From contig NC_045441.1 in assembly GCF_002776525.5 (NCBI RefSeq), forward strand, positions 64,837,880-64,901,879: a stretch of 64,000 bases of DNA, given 5' to 3'. Positions within the stretch are counted from its first letter, which is position 1; every line of letters starts with the position of its first letter. This DNA comes from Piliocolobus tephrosceles (taxonomy: Eukaryota; Chordata; Mammalia; Primates; Cercopithecidae). Position numbers and translations under genes: made by a program. Below are positions 34,850 through 46,189 of the stretch, one piece after another. The notes under the pieces were generated by a model. It was not told where the DNA came from, did not search any database, and was given only the letters and a program-made list of their open reading frames with translations.

Positions 34850-35740
34850 GAAGTGAACAAGATGATAAAACAAGCACACTGGCTATGACAATAATTTAGA
34901 TTTAATAGAAAATTCAGACTTCAACACATTGTATAGGATTCAATAGTTCTGTTTTTAAGTTGCACAAGTATATGCTTTTTATTTTTATGTGTGGATATGT
35001 AAACATTGTTATGCAGTTTTATATCTTATGCTCTTTATGGCTGTTGAGCTGGAATCAAAGTAAACCAGTCCCAGATTTTTTTTTTTTTTTGCTAGTTATA
35101 GATAGTAAATAAACTGCTGCTGAATGTAATTTCAGTAGTTTTCCTTCTTGACTTTTTAATCTGGAGACTGGGGTACCTACTTTTCTTGCAACACCTTTGT
35201 AAGACCTATCTTATCACATTGATATGCCACAAAAAAAATAAGTCATATCTTTTGTTCCCAAAGTATTTCTTGTCCATTCTGGACTCATCTGTTTTTGCCA
35301 CCTCTTTCTCTCATCCTTTGATTCCACTTCTTTTACGAATCATCTCAGCATTATTTAATATTACCATACTCTGAATTCCCTCATCTTTTTATGCCCAGCA
35401 ATGGTGATATTGTCTACCTTCTCACTTTATACTTATTTGTGTTTATTACATCGCATTGCCTTTCTATGAATGGGGTTGATGTTTCCTTTATCTTGTTTGT
35501 TTCATGAAAGCAAATATTCCCAAACGACTTGGCTGCTAGGATAGCCCACATGTGGTTTTCTAAATGTTCCAAACAGATTTGCTAATGTTAAGGGGGTTAC
35601 CAATAGATAAGGTAGGAGTAGGAAAATAGAATAGTAATATGATCATGAAGTATTAAAATGACTATAATACTAATTTGTCATTTTCTTCTCTCTGTGCTAC
35701 AGGTCGAATGTTTTTTTACTATCTTCAAGATCACTTATGC
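34850..35740. other. AT-rich DNA without recognisable features
   Basis: Nothing I can name. The poly-T run at 35078-35091 may mark a retroposed fragment but no body is recognisable. Confidence 0.4.
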
Positions 35741-35744
35741 TATG

Positions 35745-36960
35745 TTTTGCACTGCCTATTCATTATAAAACCAGTCCAATTAATTCTTAATTTCAAGGAT
35801 TTTATAACTGTAAAATTCTCTTTATTATAGATTCTTTGTTGAAAATTTCCGGCCGGGCGCGGTGGCTCAAGCCTGTAATCCCAGCACTTTGGGAGGCCGA
35901 GACGGGCGGATCACAAGGTCAGGAGATCGAGACCATCCTGGCTAACACGGTGAAACCCCATCTCTACTAAAATACAAAAAATTAGCCGGGCGTGTTGGCG
36001 GGCGCCTGTAGTCCCAGCTACTCGGGAGGCTGAGGCAGGAGAATGGCGTGAACCCAGGAGGCGGAGCTTGCAGTGAGCTGAGATCCGGCCACTGCACTCC
36101 AGCCTGGGTGACAGAGCGAGACTCCGTCTCAAAAAAAAAAAAAAAAAGAAAATTTCCATTTTTCATCAACATTTTTATCTTTAGTTCTATTTTTTAATGT
36201 GTTAGGCATGGTTATTTTGAAATCCTTGCATACTGATTCCAATGTATATCTCATTTCTGGGTCTGCTTAAATTTTTTTTTCTCTTGATAATAGGTTTTTT
36301 TTTTTTTCCTGCATCTTTGCTTTCTACATCTTTGCTTATCTAGTGATATTTGATGCCACGCTTTGAGTACAAACATTATAAAAGCTCTAGATTATTTTAA
36401 TGTCCTCTAAAGAATATGAAATTTGTTCTAGCAAGCGGTTGTATTGCTGAATCAATTTGATCCTGTGGACGTTGTTGACGCTTTTTTAGGGCAGGTTGGG
36501 TTCAGTCTGGCCTTATACCCAGGCTGTAGTCATGGCTTTTCAAGACATCCCAGTGAAAGCCATGGGTGTTCACCAAGGCCTCTTCATTCTAGCTGGACTC
36601 AAATGTAACCTCCTGTTCCTTGGCACAGTGGGGCCTCAAAAATCTCTCCTCAGCTCTCCAACTTTCCAGCAGTTATTCTCTGCTAGGCCTCGTTGAGTTT
36701 TTCCTTGGGCATGCACAGTTAGGAGCTGGCCAAGGACTGAAGGAATTTTTAGCAGATTTTTAGGAGTTCTCAGCAATTCCTTCCTGTCAGGGACGCTGCC
36801 TGCAGAAATACAAGCCACTTTGACAGCTTTAAATTGTTATCTATGTCTTTTCTACCCAGAGAGATTGCTATGCTCTCCTTGGGTTCTGTTTTTCTTCTGT
36901 GTAGATTGCAAAAATGCTCTCAGCATGACAGCTGGGGAGAATGTTAGGAGGCTCTTCTTT
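35745..36960 (-). mobile_element. Ancient L1M fragment split by an AluYR
   Basis: From about 36158 the plus strand matches antisense 5' UTR/ORF1-side sequence of old L1M elements ('catttctgggtctgcttaaa', 'atctttgcttatctagtgat'). The same kind of text continues left of the inserted Alu. Edges are approximate and no frame survives. Confidence 0.5.
35851..36147 (+). mobile_element. AluYR element, very little changed
   Basis: This is a full-length Alu from 'ggccgggcgcggtggctcaa' to the poly-A at 36147, flanked by 'gaaaatttcc' at 35841-35850 and 36148-36157. It carries 'gctcaagcctgtaatccc', 'gacgggcgg' and 'gatccggccactgcac'. It is one of the youngest insertions in the window. Confidence 0.97.
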
Positions 36961-37084
36961 CAAGGATTATAGACATGCATATGTTACTGTCCAAGACCTG
37001 CAAAAAATATTCTCACATAACTTTTCCAGACTTAATGGCTATATATGGTGAGAGGGAGATATGTACTACTCTGTCATAGCTGAA

Positions 37085-37310
37085 ATTAGTTTACTTCATA
37101 AAGGTAATAATTCTAACTGTGATTGTTATTGAATATTGACTAGGTACCAGTGTTTTACATGTCTTATCTAAATTCCCACAAAAAAGTTATCCCATTTTTA
37201 GATGAAAAAGTGGAGAGCTATACAACTTCAGCAGTTTGCTCAAAGATCACTTAAGTTGTCAAAGCTGTATATAAATAGCAGCAATCTGACTTCCCAACTG
37301 CATAGTTTAT
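37085..37310 (-). repeat. MIR SINE
   Basis: The plus strand shows the reverse complement of MIR: 'gtaccagtgttttacatgtc', 'cccatttttagatgaaaaag', 'gtttgctcaaagatcactta', then 'atagcagcaatctgac'. Confidence 0.75.
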
Positions 37311-37444
37311 TAAAGGAATATTGTACATTTTTCAAGGAATACACAAATGGGCCAATGTGCAAAAATAAATTACCTTTGTAACTCAGGTTTTGTAATCCAG
37401 CACATAACATTTGTAAATGGTCATCAATTAAAAAATAACTTTTT

Positions 37445-37900
37445 CAAGGGAATATGCTTCAGTTTATAGATATACAGAAAAATTCAGAGGATGCTGCAGA
37501 AAGTTCCCATACACTCACATCCAGCTTCTCCCATTATTAATATGATATGTTTGTTACAATTTATGTACCAACATTTATGTATTGTTATTAACAAAGTCCA
37601 TAGTTTAGTCAGATTTCCATAGTTCTACCTAATTTGTTTTTCTGTTCCAGTACCCCATGTTACTTTTAGTTCTCTTCAGGCATCTCTTGGCTATGACAGT
37701 TTCTCACACTTTCCTTGTTTTTTGATGACCTGTATGGTTTTGAGGAGCATTTGTCAGCTATATTGTAGAATGTCCCTCCAATAGGAACTTTTCTGATGTC
37801 TTTCTCATGATTAGCCTGGAGGTACAGGTGTTTGGGAGGAAGCCCACAGACATAAATGTCATTTTTACATATTTAAAAAGTGTATACCATCAGCCTGATT
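37445..37900. mobile_element. Ancient L1M-type 3' UTR fragment
   Basis: 'cttccttgttttttgatgacc'-type text near 37710, 'ttttgaggagcatttgtcag' at 37738 and 'tgtttgggaggaagcccaca' near 37829 match a dispersed old L1M/HAL1 3' UTR as I remember it, probably antisense. Confidence 0.4.
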
Positions 37901-37982
37901 TTTCACTGTTCATATTGACCCTGCTTACCTGAGTTTAATAAACATTTTAAATGTTTATAATATTTGGAACTCACAAAGTAAC

Positions 37983-38010
37983 GTGTGTGTGTACATATAT
38001 ACACACACAC
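37983..38010. repeat. (GT)n/(AC)n inverted repeat
   Basis: 'gtgtgtgtgtacatatat' followed by 'acacacacac' forms a nearly self-complementary 28-mer. It could extrude a cruciform or adopt Z-DNA. Confidence 0.9.
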
Positions 38011-39330
38011 ATTTATGTATGTGAATAATAAAATGATCTCCTGTATTGCACCTCTGCTTCCCACTGTCCCCAAGGATTAAAGCCATTTTTTTGTATATTT
38101 GCTGGAGGCAAGAAGTGCTTTTATAAGATATATTGGGTTTGCATTTTTTTCCTATGTTAATACTGTTCTAGAGATATGAAATTTTGAAATTAGTTTGAAA
38201 TCCAGGAATTGTGTGACTATCTAATCTTTCCACATACTAGAGTTTCCTGAATACATGTGTGTCTAACCATCTTAATCAGTTTTTAAATTTCCATGTTTCT
38301 TAAGTGTAGAATGATCAAATGAGTTCAGAGAGGGAAAACAAATGTTCAGTAGAATGACATAGTTTCTTGTCCTTCAATTCTAATCTTTCAAAATGAAGCC
38401 TGTAAAAAATTGAAGAAGTAAATTAATCTTTAAAAGGACATCTTAAATTCTTTACTGAAAATATGTACATTATGGAGATATCAAAATGAACATAGATGGT
38501 TTATTGTAAGATATAGAAATGCGATTTTTCTAGCCCTGGGATCTTAAGCAGTTTTTCCTTAATTTCTTCATTTGTTACTGTGCTGCCTTCATTATAACAA
38601 GTATAAACTAGTTTCAACAGGGCGATAGAGACAGACTTGTTCTGTTTATTTTTGAAAGAGGAACCTTAATTATCATCTGTGTTATGTCTCAATTTAATAA
38701 ATGAGACTTAGGAATAGATGTGTATTATAGACCCTGCAGCACTGTAATTAATTGATCATTAAGAATGACAAATACATATCAATAGTTGGTTTGTATTTGC
38801 TCATTTTAGAATATTTATATGTTTATGAATGATGTGACACAGATGAAATCTACTCTCATATAAATCAATCGTATTTTAAGCCCAAACATACATAGTTTTA
38901 TGATTTGTTTAGATGTGGTTTAGGTATTGTGATATTCTGGAAACCAAAATGGCATTTGAATCCAATTTTAAAATGTCATATAAAACTTGCTTTCAAGAAG
39001 CAAAGCAGCTGACATTCAGCATCTTGCAGATCTTCTCCAGCTCTACCCCTTAGAACACAATCGGGGAAATTGATAGAAAAGAGAACTTTAAGCAGAGATG
39101 GCCTCTCACCATCATCCTCATAGCTGAGGAACACAGACACAGGGTGGTGGGAGCATGTAGTAGTTGTGGTGAGGCTTCAATAATATATTTATTTTGTACT
39201 ATTGCCAGGCTTTAGGCTAAATATGCAAATAGGAGAAAACAAAGTAAGCAGTTGCAGTCAGTGTTAACAACTGAGCTCAACTAAAAGGGTGATATGTCTA
39301 TCATAGTCAGAACCTCTTTTGCTTTGAATT
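38011..39330. other. AT-rich DNA without recognisable features
   Basis: No gene or repeat family recognised. Confidence 0.45.
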
Positions 39331-39334
39331 TGTT

Positions 39335-40140
39335 ATAATTTATGGAGTGCTACCATGTGTTAGGCATTGAGAAAAGTGTTCCATATTCAAAGATAAAATG
39401 AAAAATTCTTTACATCAAAAAATGCATCATCTGGTAAAGTAGATGGTCAACTAAAAAAAGACTATTAAAATTTAGTGTGCTAGAGGAATTCACAGCTGTG
39501 GAAACATACAGTCACTTCACCCAAACTGGACTGGAGGATAGGAGTCAGGGTAGATTTCAAGAATCTCTTGATACCTAGGTTGAACCGTGAAGAGTAATTA
39601 GGGTCAGATAACCTAGAAAGGGTGTGGGAAAGCTTTTCTGGCAAAGGAATTAGCTGGCCCAAAGAGATTCAAGCTCAGAAAAATAGCTTGTTTGCACAAT
39701 CTTAAGCAGTTCTATGTGGCGTGGAGGATTGAGCAATTTTAGGGGAATATCAAGAAGAGGCCGAGAGGATAAGAGACATTTTATTATCAGGTAAAGAGAT
39801 CAGACTTTATCCTGAGGTTTAATAGTGATCTTCAAAGGAATTTAGTCAGGATACTGATGTGATCAGATCTATATTTTAAAATAAGTATTTTGACTTCCCT
39901 GTGGGAAATGGAGTATAAGAGGGTAAGACTTTAGAGGGACTATCTGTGCGAATATTCCAGTTATTGAGGACAGAAGTGCTATGCTGGCAGTGGCAGTTTG
40001 AGCAGCCTTATCCTTAATGCCTTATCCCAATGTATATGGATGCAAGAAACAATAGGAAGGAGCTACAGTAGATCCTAGTGATATGTTGGATATTGGGTTA
40101 AGGCATTAAGGATGATTCTGGAGTTCAGAGACTGGTTACC
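39335..40140 (-). repeat. L2 LINE fragment
   Basis: The start ('agtgctaccatgtgttaggc') is the reverse complement of an L2 3' end. The body at 39765-39960 ('agagatcagactttatcctg', 'ctgatgtgatcagatctata') follows the antisense L2 ORF region in the right order. A 27-bp inverted repeat is embedded at 40009-40114. Confidence 0.7.
40009..40114. repeat. Imperfect 27-bp inverted repeat with 52-base loop
   Basis: The arm at 40009-40035 ('tatccttaatgccttatccc' and on) pairs with 40088-40114 ('ggttaaggcattaaggatg' at its right end), with about 23 of 27 positions complementary. The right arm fits the L2 consensus order; the left arm does not. Confidence 0.85.
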
Positions 40141-40781
40141 ACATCCTGTTTTAAAAGATAGCACAATTCACAACACAGAGACCTGAAAGATATTAGCTCT
40201 GTTTCTATTTTCCCTTCACATTATAATCTCCTCATTATAAATAATTAGAATAAATGGATTCTTACAGGCAATATGATTTCAAAGGCAAAACCACTTTTTA
40301 GCAACTTGTGAAATAACTCATTTCTTGAATTTTCCCTATTCTTACTTTACAAACAGCAAGCAGGGTTTTTCCCCCCATACCAGTACTCACAAACAGTTCA
40401 TAACAAAGTTGGAGAACACTCAGAAACAAGATGAAGAAAAGGATTGCATCATTGATGAAATATTCACACTTCAGTGAAGAGCCAAAGGTTGTCAGAAATT
40501 GGATTAAGGGAAAATAATCTTCTTTCTGTTAGCATTTGAAATTGTGTCGTGTTTTTCCTTGTATCTTAAGCAAATATTTTTTGCTCTATAATGAAAAGTG
40601 TTTGTGAAAGTATTTCCTCTTTATTTGGGAACTGTGTCCATGACAGTGGCTAGAGTCTGAAATGCCATTCTAAAATGCCAAATCCGGACAGCAGCAGATT
40701 TTGAAAAGTGGCTTTTTTTCAAATTTAACACATGGCGTATTTTTTTTCATAAAATATTATTGTTTTATCCTTTCTTTTCAG

Positions 40782-40886
40782 GATGAACAGAAGCTACAGG
40801 AGAGTTTAAGGCAAGGTGCTATCATTATTGCTTCATTAGTCAAGGAAAGAAATTCTGGACTCATTGGTCAGCTTCTGATAGCATGA
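40782..40886 (+). CDS. Candidate 3'-terminal coding exon (unrecognised)
   Basis: A very strong acceptor, 'tatcctttcttttcag', ends at 40781. The following frame stays open for 34 codons (DEQKLQESLRQGAIIIASLV and on, ending GQLLIA) to a TGA at 40884-40886. The peptide is charged then hydrophobic and looks like ordinary cellular protein rather than a repeat product. The surroundings are unique DNA. No usable donor lies inside the frame, so if it is an exon it should be terminal; I see no AATAAA close downstream. I do not recognise the protein. A chance open frame behind a chance acceptor is the main alternative. Confidence 0.25.
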   Translation, partial: DEQKLQESLRQGAIIIASLVKERNSGLIGQLLIA

Positions 40887-41800
40887 AGAATACAGAAAAT
40901 TACCTCCTTTCTAAAACATCTACTTGAGTATCTTTATTGTGCTTTATGCTCCCGCTACTGATATCTTCTCTATGTAGGATGTGATACTTAGATTATAAAG
41001 CAGATTAACGTTTATATCTATGAAATAATACTTTTGTGTATGACAAATATTAATTGCCTGAACCAGAAAAAAATAGTAGATAAGTGGAAAATAATAGCCT
41101 TCAAATGAATCTTTCCACAGAGACATGAAAGGTCAAATAGAAATAATGATGGGTGAGCTATTCTTTCAAGGAATGAGAATTTAGAAAACTTCAGCTATTA
41201 TCCTAACTGCTAATTAATAATTCACACTATTATGAAGCTAATGGATAAACTTCAGAATTGTTCTCACTTCTGTAATTGTCCTGTCACCAGGTGATACTTT
41301 GTCTTTTTGTCTTGTGTTAAAAATTTCTACACCTTAGTAAAAAAGGGTGAGGGGGATACCAGGGAACGGAACGGTTTGCTTCTAGTGTTTTCCCCATTTG
41401 CCACATATTACTCAAGATCTCTAAAGGAGATGTCATCTCCTTCTTTTCTGTTTTTAAATTGTATGTTATTCTTGGTTTGTGAACTATAATTATGACTTAC
41501 ATTATTTTAAAGGGTCTCTAGTTTTCTGAATGAACTTAAAAGTGTCTAGAAAGTTTCATAAGTGATTTTGGTCAGTTCCTGGTTAGTTGTCTTCCAGGTA
41601 GAGAATCTATTGTACATCATAGAGTTAAATTAGTTATTTTGATTCAGATGCTGCTACCTTTTAAAATCAAGTTCTTATTTCCATGTTCCATTGGTATATC
41701 CATCTTAAATATTAATATTTTCCCTTATATTTTATAATTATGGGTATCCTTTAATTCATTAGAGGAGCCTTTTAATCTGTACATACACTTACTTTATTTA
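40887..41800. other. AT-rich DNA without recognisable features
   Basis: This would be 3' UTR or flank if the preceding exon is real. Nothing else is recognised. Confidence 0.4.
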
Positions 41801-41804
41801 CTTA

Positions 41805-42110
41805 ATTTTTTATTTTTTTGAGATGAAGTCTCCCTCTGTCACTGAGATTGGAGCGCAGTGGTACAATCTCAGCTCACTACAACCTCTGCCTCCTGGGTTT
41901 AAGCAATTCTCTTCCCTCAGCCTCCCAAGTAGCTGGGATTACAGGAACCTGCCACCACACCTGGCTAATTTTTTTTTTCTTTTATTTTTAGTAGAGAAGG
42001 GTTTTTGCCATGTAGGCCAGGCTGGTCTTGAACTCCTGATCTCAAGTGATCTGCCTGCCTCGGCCTCCCAAAATGCTGGGATTGTAGGTGTGAGCCACCA
42101 TACCCAGCCA
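41805..42110 (-). mobile_element. Alu element (older S or J type)
   Basis: A dimeric Alu on the minus strand runs from T-rich 'tatttttttgagatgaagtc' to 'ccaccatacccagcca'. The flanks 'acatacacttactttattta' at 41781 and 'acatacatttatttatt' at 42111 look like a decayed target duplication. Confidence 0.93.
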
Positions 42111-42475
42111 ACATACATTTATTTATTGAAACAGATTAGGGCTTAGGCTGCACATGGAAACTATAAAAGTTGCATGAAATGTTTTCAGTTAAAATACACT
42201 ATACAATATCTACCTTGTGGAATTTTTATTTAACATGTTGGGTGATTTTTCCCTCTAGTGTTCAAGTATCCATATAGTAGGAGAGTTTATATTTTACAGT
42301 CTCCTAATTGAAATGTGTTATTTGAATGTAGGCTTGTATCTAAATTCCTGGACCTGCCACTTTTTCTCTCTCTAAGAATATTAAGAAATTTAAAACCCAT
42401 TAATTTAAGTTTTTGAGGGTGGAAATAGGTAAGCAACGTGTGGATTGTGGTTAGAATGTCCGTGCCCTTGTTCAG

Positions 42476-42544
42476 GTGTTGGCCGTGTGTGTGGCGAAAA
42501 CCACCACTGCCAAGTCCACAACATGCACCTGTTGAAGTCATCAG
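42476..42544 (+). other. Candidate internal exon (weak)
   Basis: This 69-base segment lies between an acceptor-like 'ccgtgcccttgttcag' and a donor-like 'atcag|gtgaaa'. It stands out as GC-rich in AT-rich unique DNA. Two frames are open; in one it starts with one base of a split codon, encodes 22 residues (RKPPLPSPQHAPVEVI at the end) and ends two bases into a codon, which fits the next candidate at 43959. It may equally be chance. Confidence 0.2.
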
Positions 42545-42885
42545 GTGAAAATGTTTAAGACTTTGAAAGTGCTCATGAAGGAAGAAGGGGAAATGTTATC
42601 AAGGCTTTAAAGGCAGGGTAAGTGCCTTTAAGAAGAAAGACGGAAACTGGGCATATCTGTGGCACAGCAAAATCACCCTGATCTCTGGAGCGCTGGCTGA
42701 GTTAACATAGAGTTCAGCTTAAGGAATCCTATAGCAGATAAGAATTTATCCCAGAGCACTTACAATAACAGTACCCTGGGCAACTGGTAACATTTGGTAT
42801 AATTTAGTTAATAAAATATTAAATTGTGCCTGAAAAAAATAGCATTTAGTCCTTCATAGCAGACAAAGCAATTCACAACATTGAA

Positions 42886-43003
42886 ATATATATAGTATAT
42901 ATATCTATATATTTATATTTATATATTCCTATATATTTATATTTATGTATTTATATATATATTTATATATATTTATATTTATATATTTTGTGTGTGTGTG
43001 TAT
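42886..43003. repeat. AT-rich (TATATTTA)n low-complexity tract
   Basis: Alternating TATA and TTTATA units end in a short (GT)n run. Confidence 0.95.
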
Positions 43004-43009
43004 GTTCCT

Positions 43010-43140
43010 CACTATTTTCTTGAGGAAATTAGAGCTCAGGGATCATAGATACCTTGCCGAAATCATGTGACTGAATAGTAACGAAAGGTTGGACTTAAAC
43101 TCAGGAAGACTGATAATAAGTGTTAAGCTTATATTCCTGT
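43010..43140 (-). repeat. MIR SINE fragment
   Basis: 'ttgaggaaattagagctcag', 'ccttgccgaaatcatgtgac' and 'gttggacttaaactcaggaa' follow the reverse complement of MIR. Confidence 0.7.
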
Positions 43141-43379
43141 CTAACGATGACCCCTGGCAAAGATACCTGAAAGATGTTATATATAAGCCAGAGGCACTAA
43201 ATGAACATTGGTGAAATGGACAAGAAGGGTGGGACACATATGTCCAAGGACTAGATGAAAGTCCTGGAGCTTTTCAGCTTTCCTGTCACCTTCCCAACAT
43301 AAAGAAATTGTAGCTAAAGTTAAGGGAATGAAGAGAAGTATTGGCCAAAAGAGAAATTATTTTGTTGTTTAAGAGATCT

Positions 43380-43654
43380 GGCTGGGCACGGTGGCTCACG
43401 CCTGTAATCCCAGCACTTTGGGAGGCTGAGGCAGGTGGATCACAAGGTCAGGAGATCAAGACCATCCTGGCTAACACGGTGAAACCCTGTCTTTACTAAA
43501 CATACAAAAAATTAACTGGCGAGGTGGCGGGCGCCAGTGAGTCGGAGGCAGGAGAATGGAGTGAACCTGGGAGGTGGAGCTTGCAGTGAGCCGAAATTGC
43601 ACCACTGCACTCCAGCCTGAGGGAGAGAGGGAGAATCCGTCTCAAAAAAAGAAA
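43380..43654 (+). mobile_element. AluY with an internal deletion
   Basis: This is an AluY-type element on the plus strand, flanked by 'aagagatct' and 'aagagatcc' (43371-43379 and 43655-43663). About 20 bases are missing in the right monomer, where 'gcgggcgccagtgagtcgg' replaces the usual 'gtagtcccagctactcgg' section. Confidence 0.94.
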
Positions 43655-43958
43655 AAGAGATCCAGAGGCAACTTTACAGTTACATTTTTATCGCTGCTTC
43701 TGTAAATTTACTTTAGTAAAAGCTGTCTACTCTCACTTTATTTTACAAAGTCTCGTAAAAAATAATAGTGATTATGCTTCAAGGTTTCTGAAAATGCTTC
43801 TACTTGTGACAAGTTGTGTTGAAAAATGATTATTTTCTTTCTAAACTTATGCTAGTTAGTTAAATGCAAATTAAAGTTAGTCGTGTTAGGAGTTCATCAC
43901 AGCGTAAGCAGTGGGTTGATTAATGACATTTTGGTAGAGGTCCTATTTTTTTTCATAG

Positions 43959-44004
43959 AAGTGCTCAATTTGAGATGACTTGTTGCAAGTATACTCATTT
44001 ACAG
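43959..44004 (+). CDS. Candidate internal exon (46 bp)
   Basis: A strong acceptor, 'cctattttttttcatag', and a strong donor, 'cag|gtaagc', bound 46 bases of unique DNA. One frame is open: a single base completing a split codon, then SAQFEMTCCKYTHLQ, ending on a codon boundary. That phase fits the next candidate at 44823. The protein is not recognised. Short open segments between splice-like sites also occur by chance. Confidence 0.3.
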
Positions 44005-44689
44005 GTAAGCGTCAGCTCCATATATTCTCTCAGAGTCATTGTTATGGTTATTATTTTAAGCATTTTGCATTACTTTGACAGAAATTTTTTTCTTCACTAA
44101 CTTATAAGTATCAACTTTATGTAAATACAGAGATCATCTTATAAAAATCAAATGGAAAAATGTCTTAAAATCTATACATTTCACTTTGTTTTAATGTTGA
44201 AACTACAAATTCACAGAGGCATAAATCATAACATCTTAATTAAAATGTCAGCCATATGCAAGAAGACAGATAGAAGTTATTTAGAAAGTTTAATTTGAAA
44301 ATAGAATAATGGAGCATTTTAATTGATATAGGATTTGTTAATATGGCTTAAAATCAGTGGACTAGAAGTAGCTGTGTAGGTGGTGGTTGGCATTATAGTT
44401 GCATTTACATATGTTCTTATTTCAGTTTCACAATTGTAAAAAGCATATGCATATTTTTAAGGTGGCATTGAAAAAGTACTATAAAGATTCTAAATATGTT
44501 GTTTTTACAAAACAAAATATACGTAAATAAATTGATTTAAAATCTAATGACTTTTTTTTTTTAGTTTATACATGTTTTTTCAAACTCAGTCACAGTTGAA
44601 TAACTAAATGTAACATTCTCAAAAGATAACATTGTGATGATTTATATTATAGAAAGATAGAATTTGAAGTCCAGATCTATATTCTCTAA

Positions 44690-44785
44690 ATATATATTTA
44701 AATATAATCTATGTATGTAAATATATATATTTTGTAGTACTCACATATATATAATTACATGTATAAACATATATATATGATTATA
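44690..44785. repeat. AT-rich (TATA)n low-complexity tract
   Basis: Several short TATA runs are mixed with ACATATAT units. Confidence 0.85.
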
Positions 44786-44822
44786 AAAGCAGAAGTCTTA
44801 ATTAGATTTCCTCTTCTCCTAG

Positions 44823-44914
44823 TTTTTAGCAATTATAATGGCTGCTAATGATATAAAACCTATACTTGGGCATAATGGAGAAAAGTATGATGATGACTTA
44901 ATCTCTGTAATCAG
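44823..44914 (+). CDS. Candidate internal exon (92 bp)
   Basis: An acceptor 'tttcctcttctcctag' and a donor 'atcag|gtgaat' bound 92 bases. The frame that starts on a codon boundary is open for 30 codons, including NDIKPILGHNGEKYDDDLIS, and ends two bases into a codon (AG). The next candidate at 47794 begins with A, giving AGA. The peptide has normal protein composition but I do not know it. An alternative acceptor six bases downstream would shift the frame and break the phase match. Confidence 0.3.
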
Positions 44915-44934
44915 GTGAATTATTGCTTAGAAAT

Positions 44935-45340
44935 AATCTTTTCTTCCCACTGCCTTCTGGAGAAATATTTGTTCAGGACTTTGGTATTCATCATATGACC
45001 TGCCTTGGCCAGTACAGTGGGTCAGAAATGTCAGTGTGCCACTAAGACTAGACCTGCAGAGACCTTTCGTGTTTCTACTCTCTCTCCTGCTTCCACCACC
45101 ACCATGAGAAGTACATACCAGCCTAGCCTGCTGCCTCCAGAAGGAAATCAAGAGCCCACATCAGCTGACCTCCAGCTAACCCATAAACAGACGAAGGGCC
45201 TAGCTAAGATCAGCAGAGCCCCCTAGCCCCGTTAGGTTGACCGCCAGCAGATATGTGAGCCAAATGAATGCTCATAGATTTTGCTAATACTGAGTTTTGA
45301 GTAGTTTTATTAAACACCAATTGGTAACAAACGAAAATCT
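44935..45340 (+). repeat. MLT1-type MaLR LTR
   Basis: The text follows the 3' half of an MLT1 LTR on the plus strand: 'gctaagatcagcagagcccc', 'cagcagatatgtgagccaaa', then 'ttttgctaatactgagttttg'. No internal region or second LTR is visible, so this is a decayed solo LTR. Its frames are not genes. Confidence 0.65.
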
Positions 45341-45609
45341 TTGGCAATGTGAGGTATACTTGCCTTAACAAATCTAGGACATACCTAGAGACACACCATT
45401 TTGCTAAAGCAGAATGCTTATAGGAGAGTTGTTAGAGCAATGATCCCAAAGTACTAGAAGGTTCTGAGGATCACTCATTTCCTACTCAATAGTTTTTAAA
45501 GGAGAAAGATAGACCTGAGTGTTTGTGAAAAGTTTTCGAAACAGGTGAAACTTTCTTAGATGTGAAATTATATTGAATTAAATATATGGGCATTTAAAAT
45601 AATAAATAA

Positions 45610-46185
45610 TAAAAATAGCAAACTTGCTGAATGATCACTATGTTCCCAAAACTGTTCTTAGTATTTTACTTGTGCGTAACTTCTGTATTCTTCATAGTTA
45701 CTTTATGTGCTAGGTAGTACACCTATAACCATTTAAAAGATGTTAAAACCGGCTGGACACAGTGGCTCACGCCTGTAACTCCAGCACTTCGGGAGGCCGA
45801 GGCAGGCAGATTATGAAGTCAGGAGTTTGAGACCAGCCTGACCAATGCGGTGAAACCCCGTCTCTACTAAAAATACAAAAATTAGCTGGGTATAGTGGTG
45901 CACGTCTGTAGTCTCATCTACTTAGGAGGCTGAGGCAGGAGAATTGCTTGAACCTGGGAGGCAGAGGTTGCAGTGAGCCGAGATTGCACAACTGCACTCC
46001 AACCTGGGCAACAGAGCGAGACTGTCTCAAAAAAAAAAAAAAAAAAAGTTGTGGAAACCAAGGCGCATACATTTTGAATAACTTATTCAGATATTCAGAG
46101 TCAACCAAGCAGCAAGTGGGAGGAATGAGATTCAAATTTGGTTATTGAGCCCCAGAACCTATATTTGTGAGCAGTACGCTATGCA
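45610..46185 (-). repeat. MIR SINE split by an Alu
   Basis: Left of the Alu the plus strand reads like the reverse complement of MIR ('gatcactatgttcccaaaac', 'accatttaaaagatgttaaa'). Right of it the same element resumes ('gtggaaaccaaggcgc', 'ccaagcagcaagtgggagga'). Confidence 0.7.
45751..46047 (+). mobile_element. Alu element (S type) inside a MIR
   Basis: A full-length Alu on the plus strand runs from 'ggctggacacagtggctcac' to a poly-A ending at 46047. It separates the two halves of a MIR copy. A target duplication cannot be made out clearly. Confidence 0.94.
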
Positions 46186-46189
46186 ATAT

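Noticed and set aside
41290..41347. Possible exon between 'cctgtcaccag' and 'aaaaagg|gtgagg'
   Set aside because: All three frames contain stops.
42378..42428. Segment between a very strong acceptor ('ctttttctctctctaag') and a strong donor ('aatag|gtaagc')
   Set aside because: Every frame is closed, so it cannot be a coding exon; it shows that good splice-like pairs arise here by chance or in non-coding RNA.
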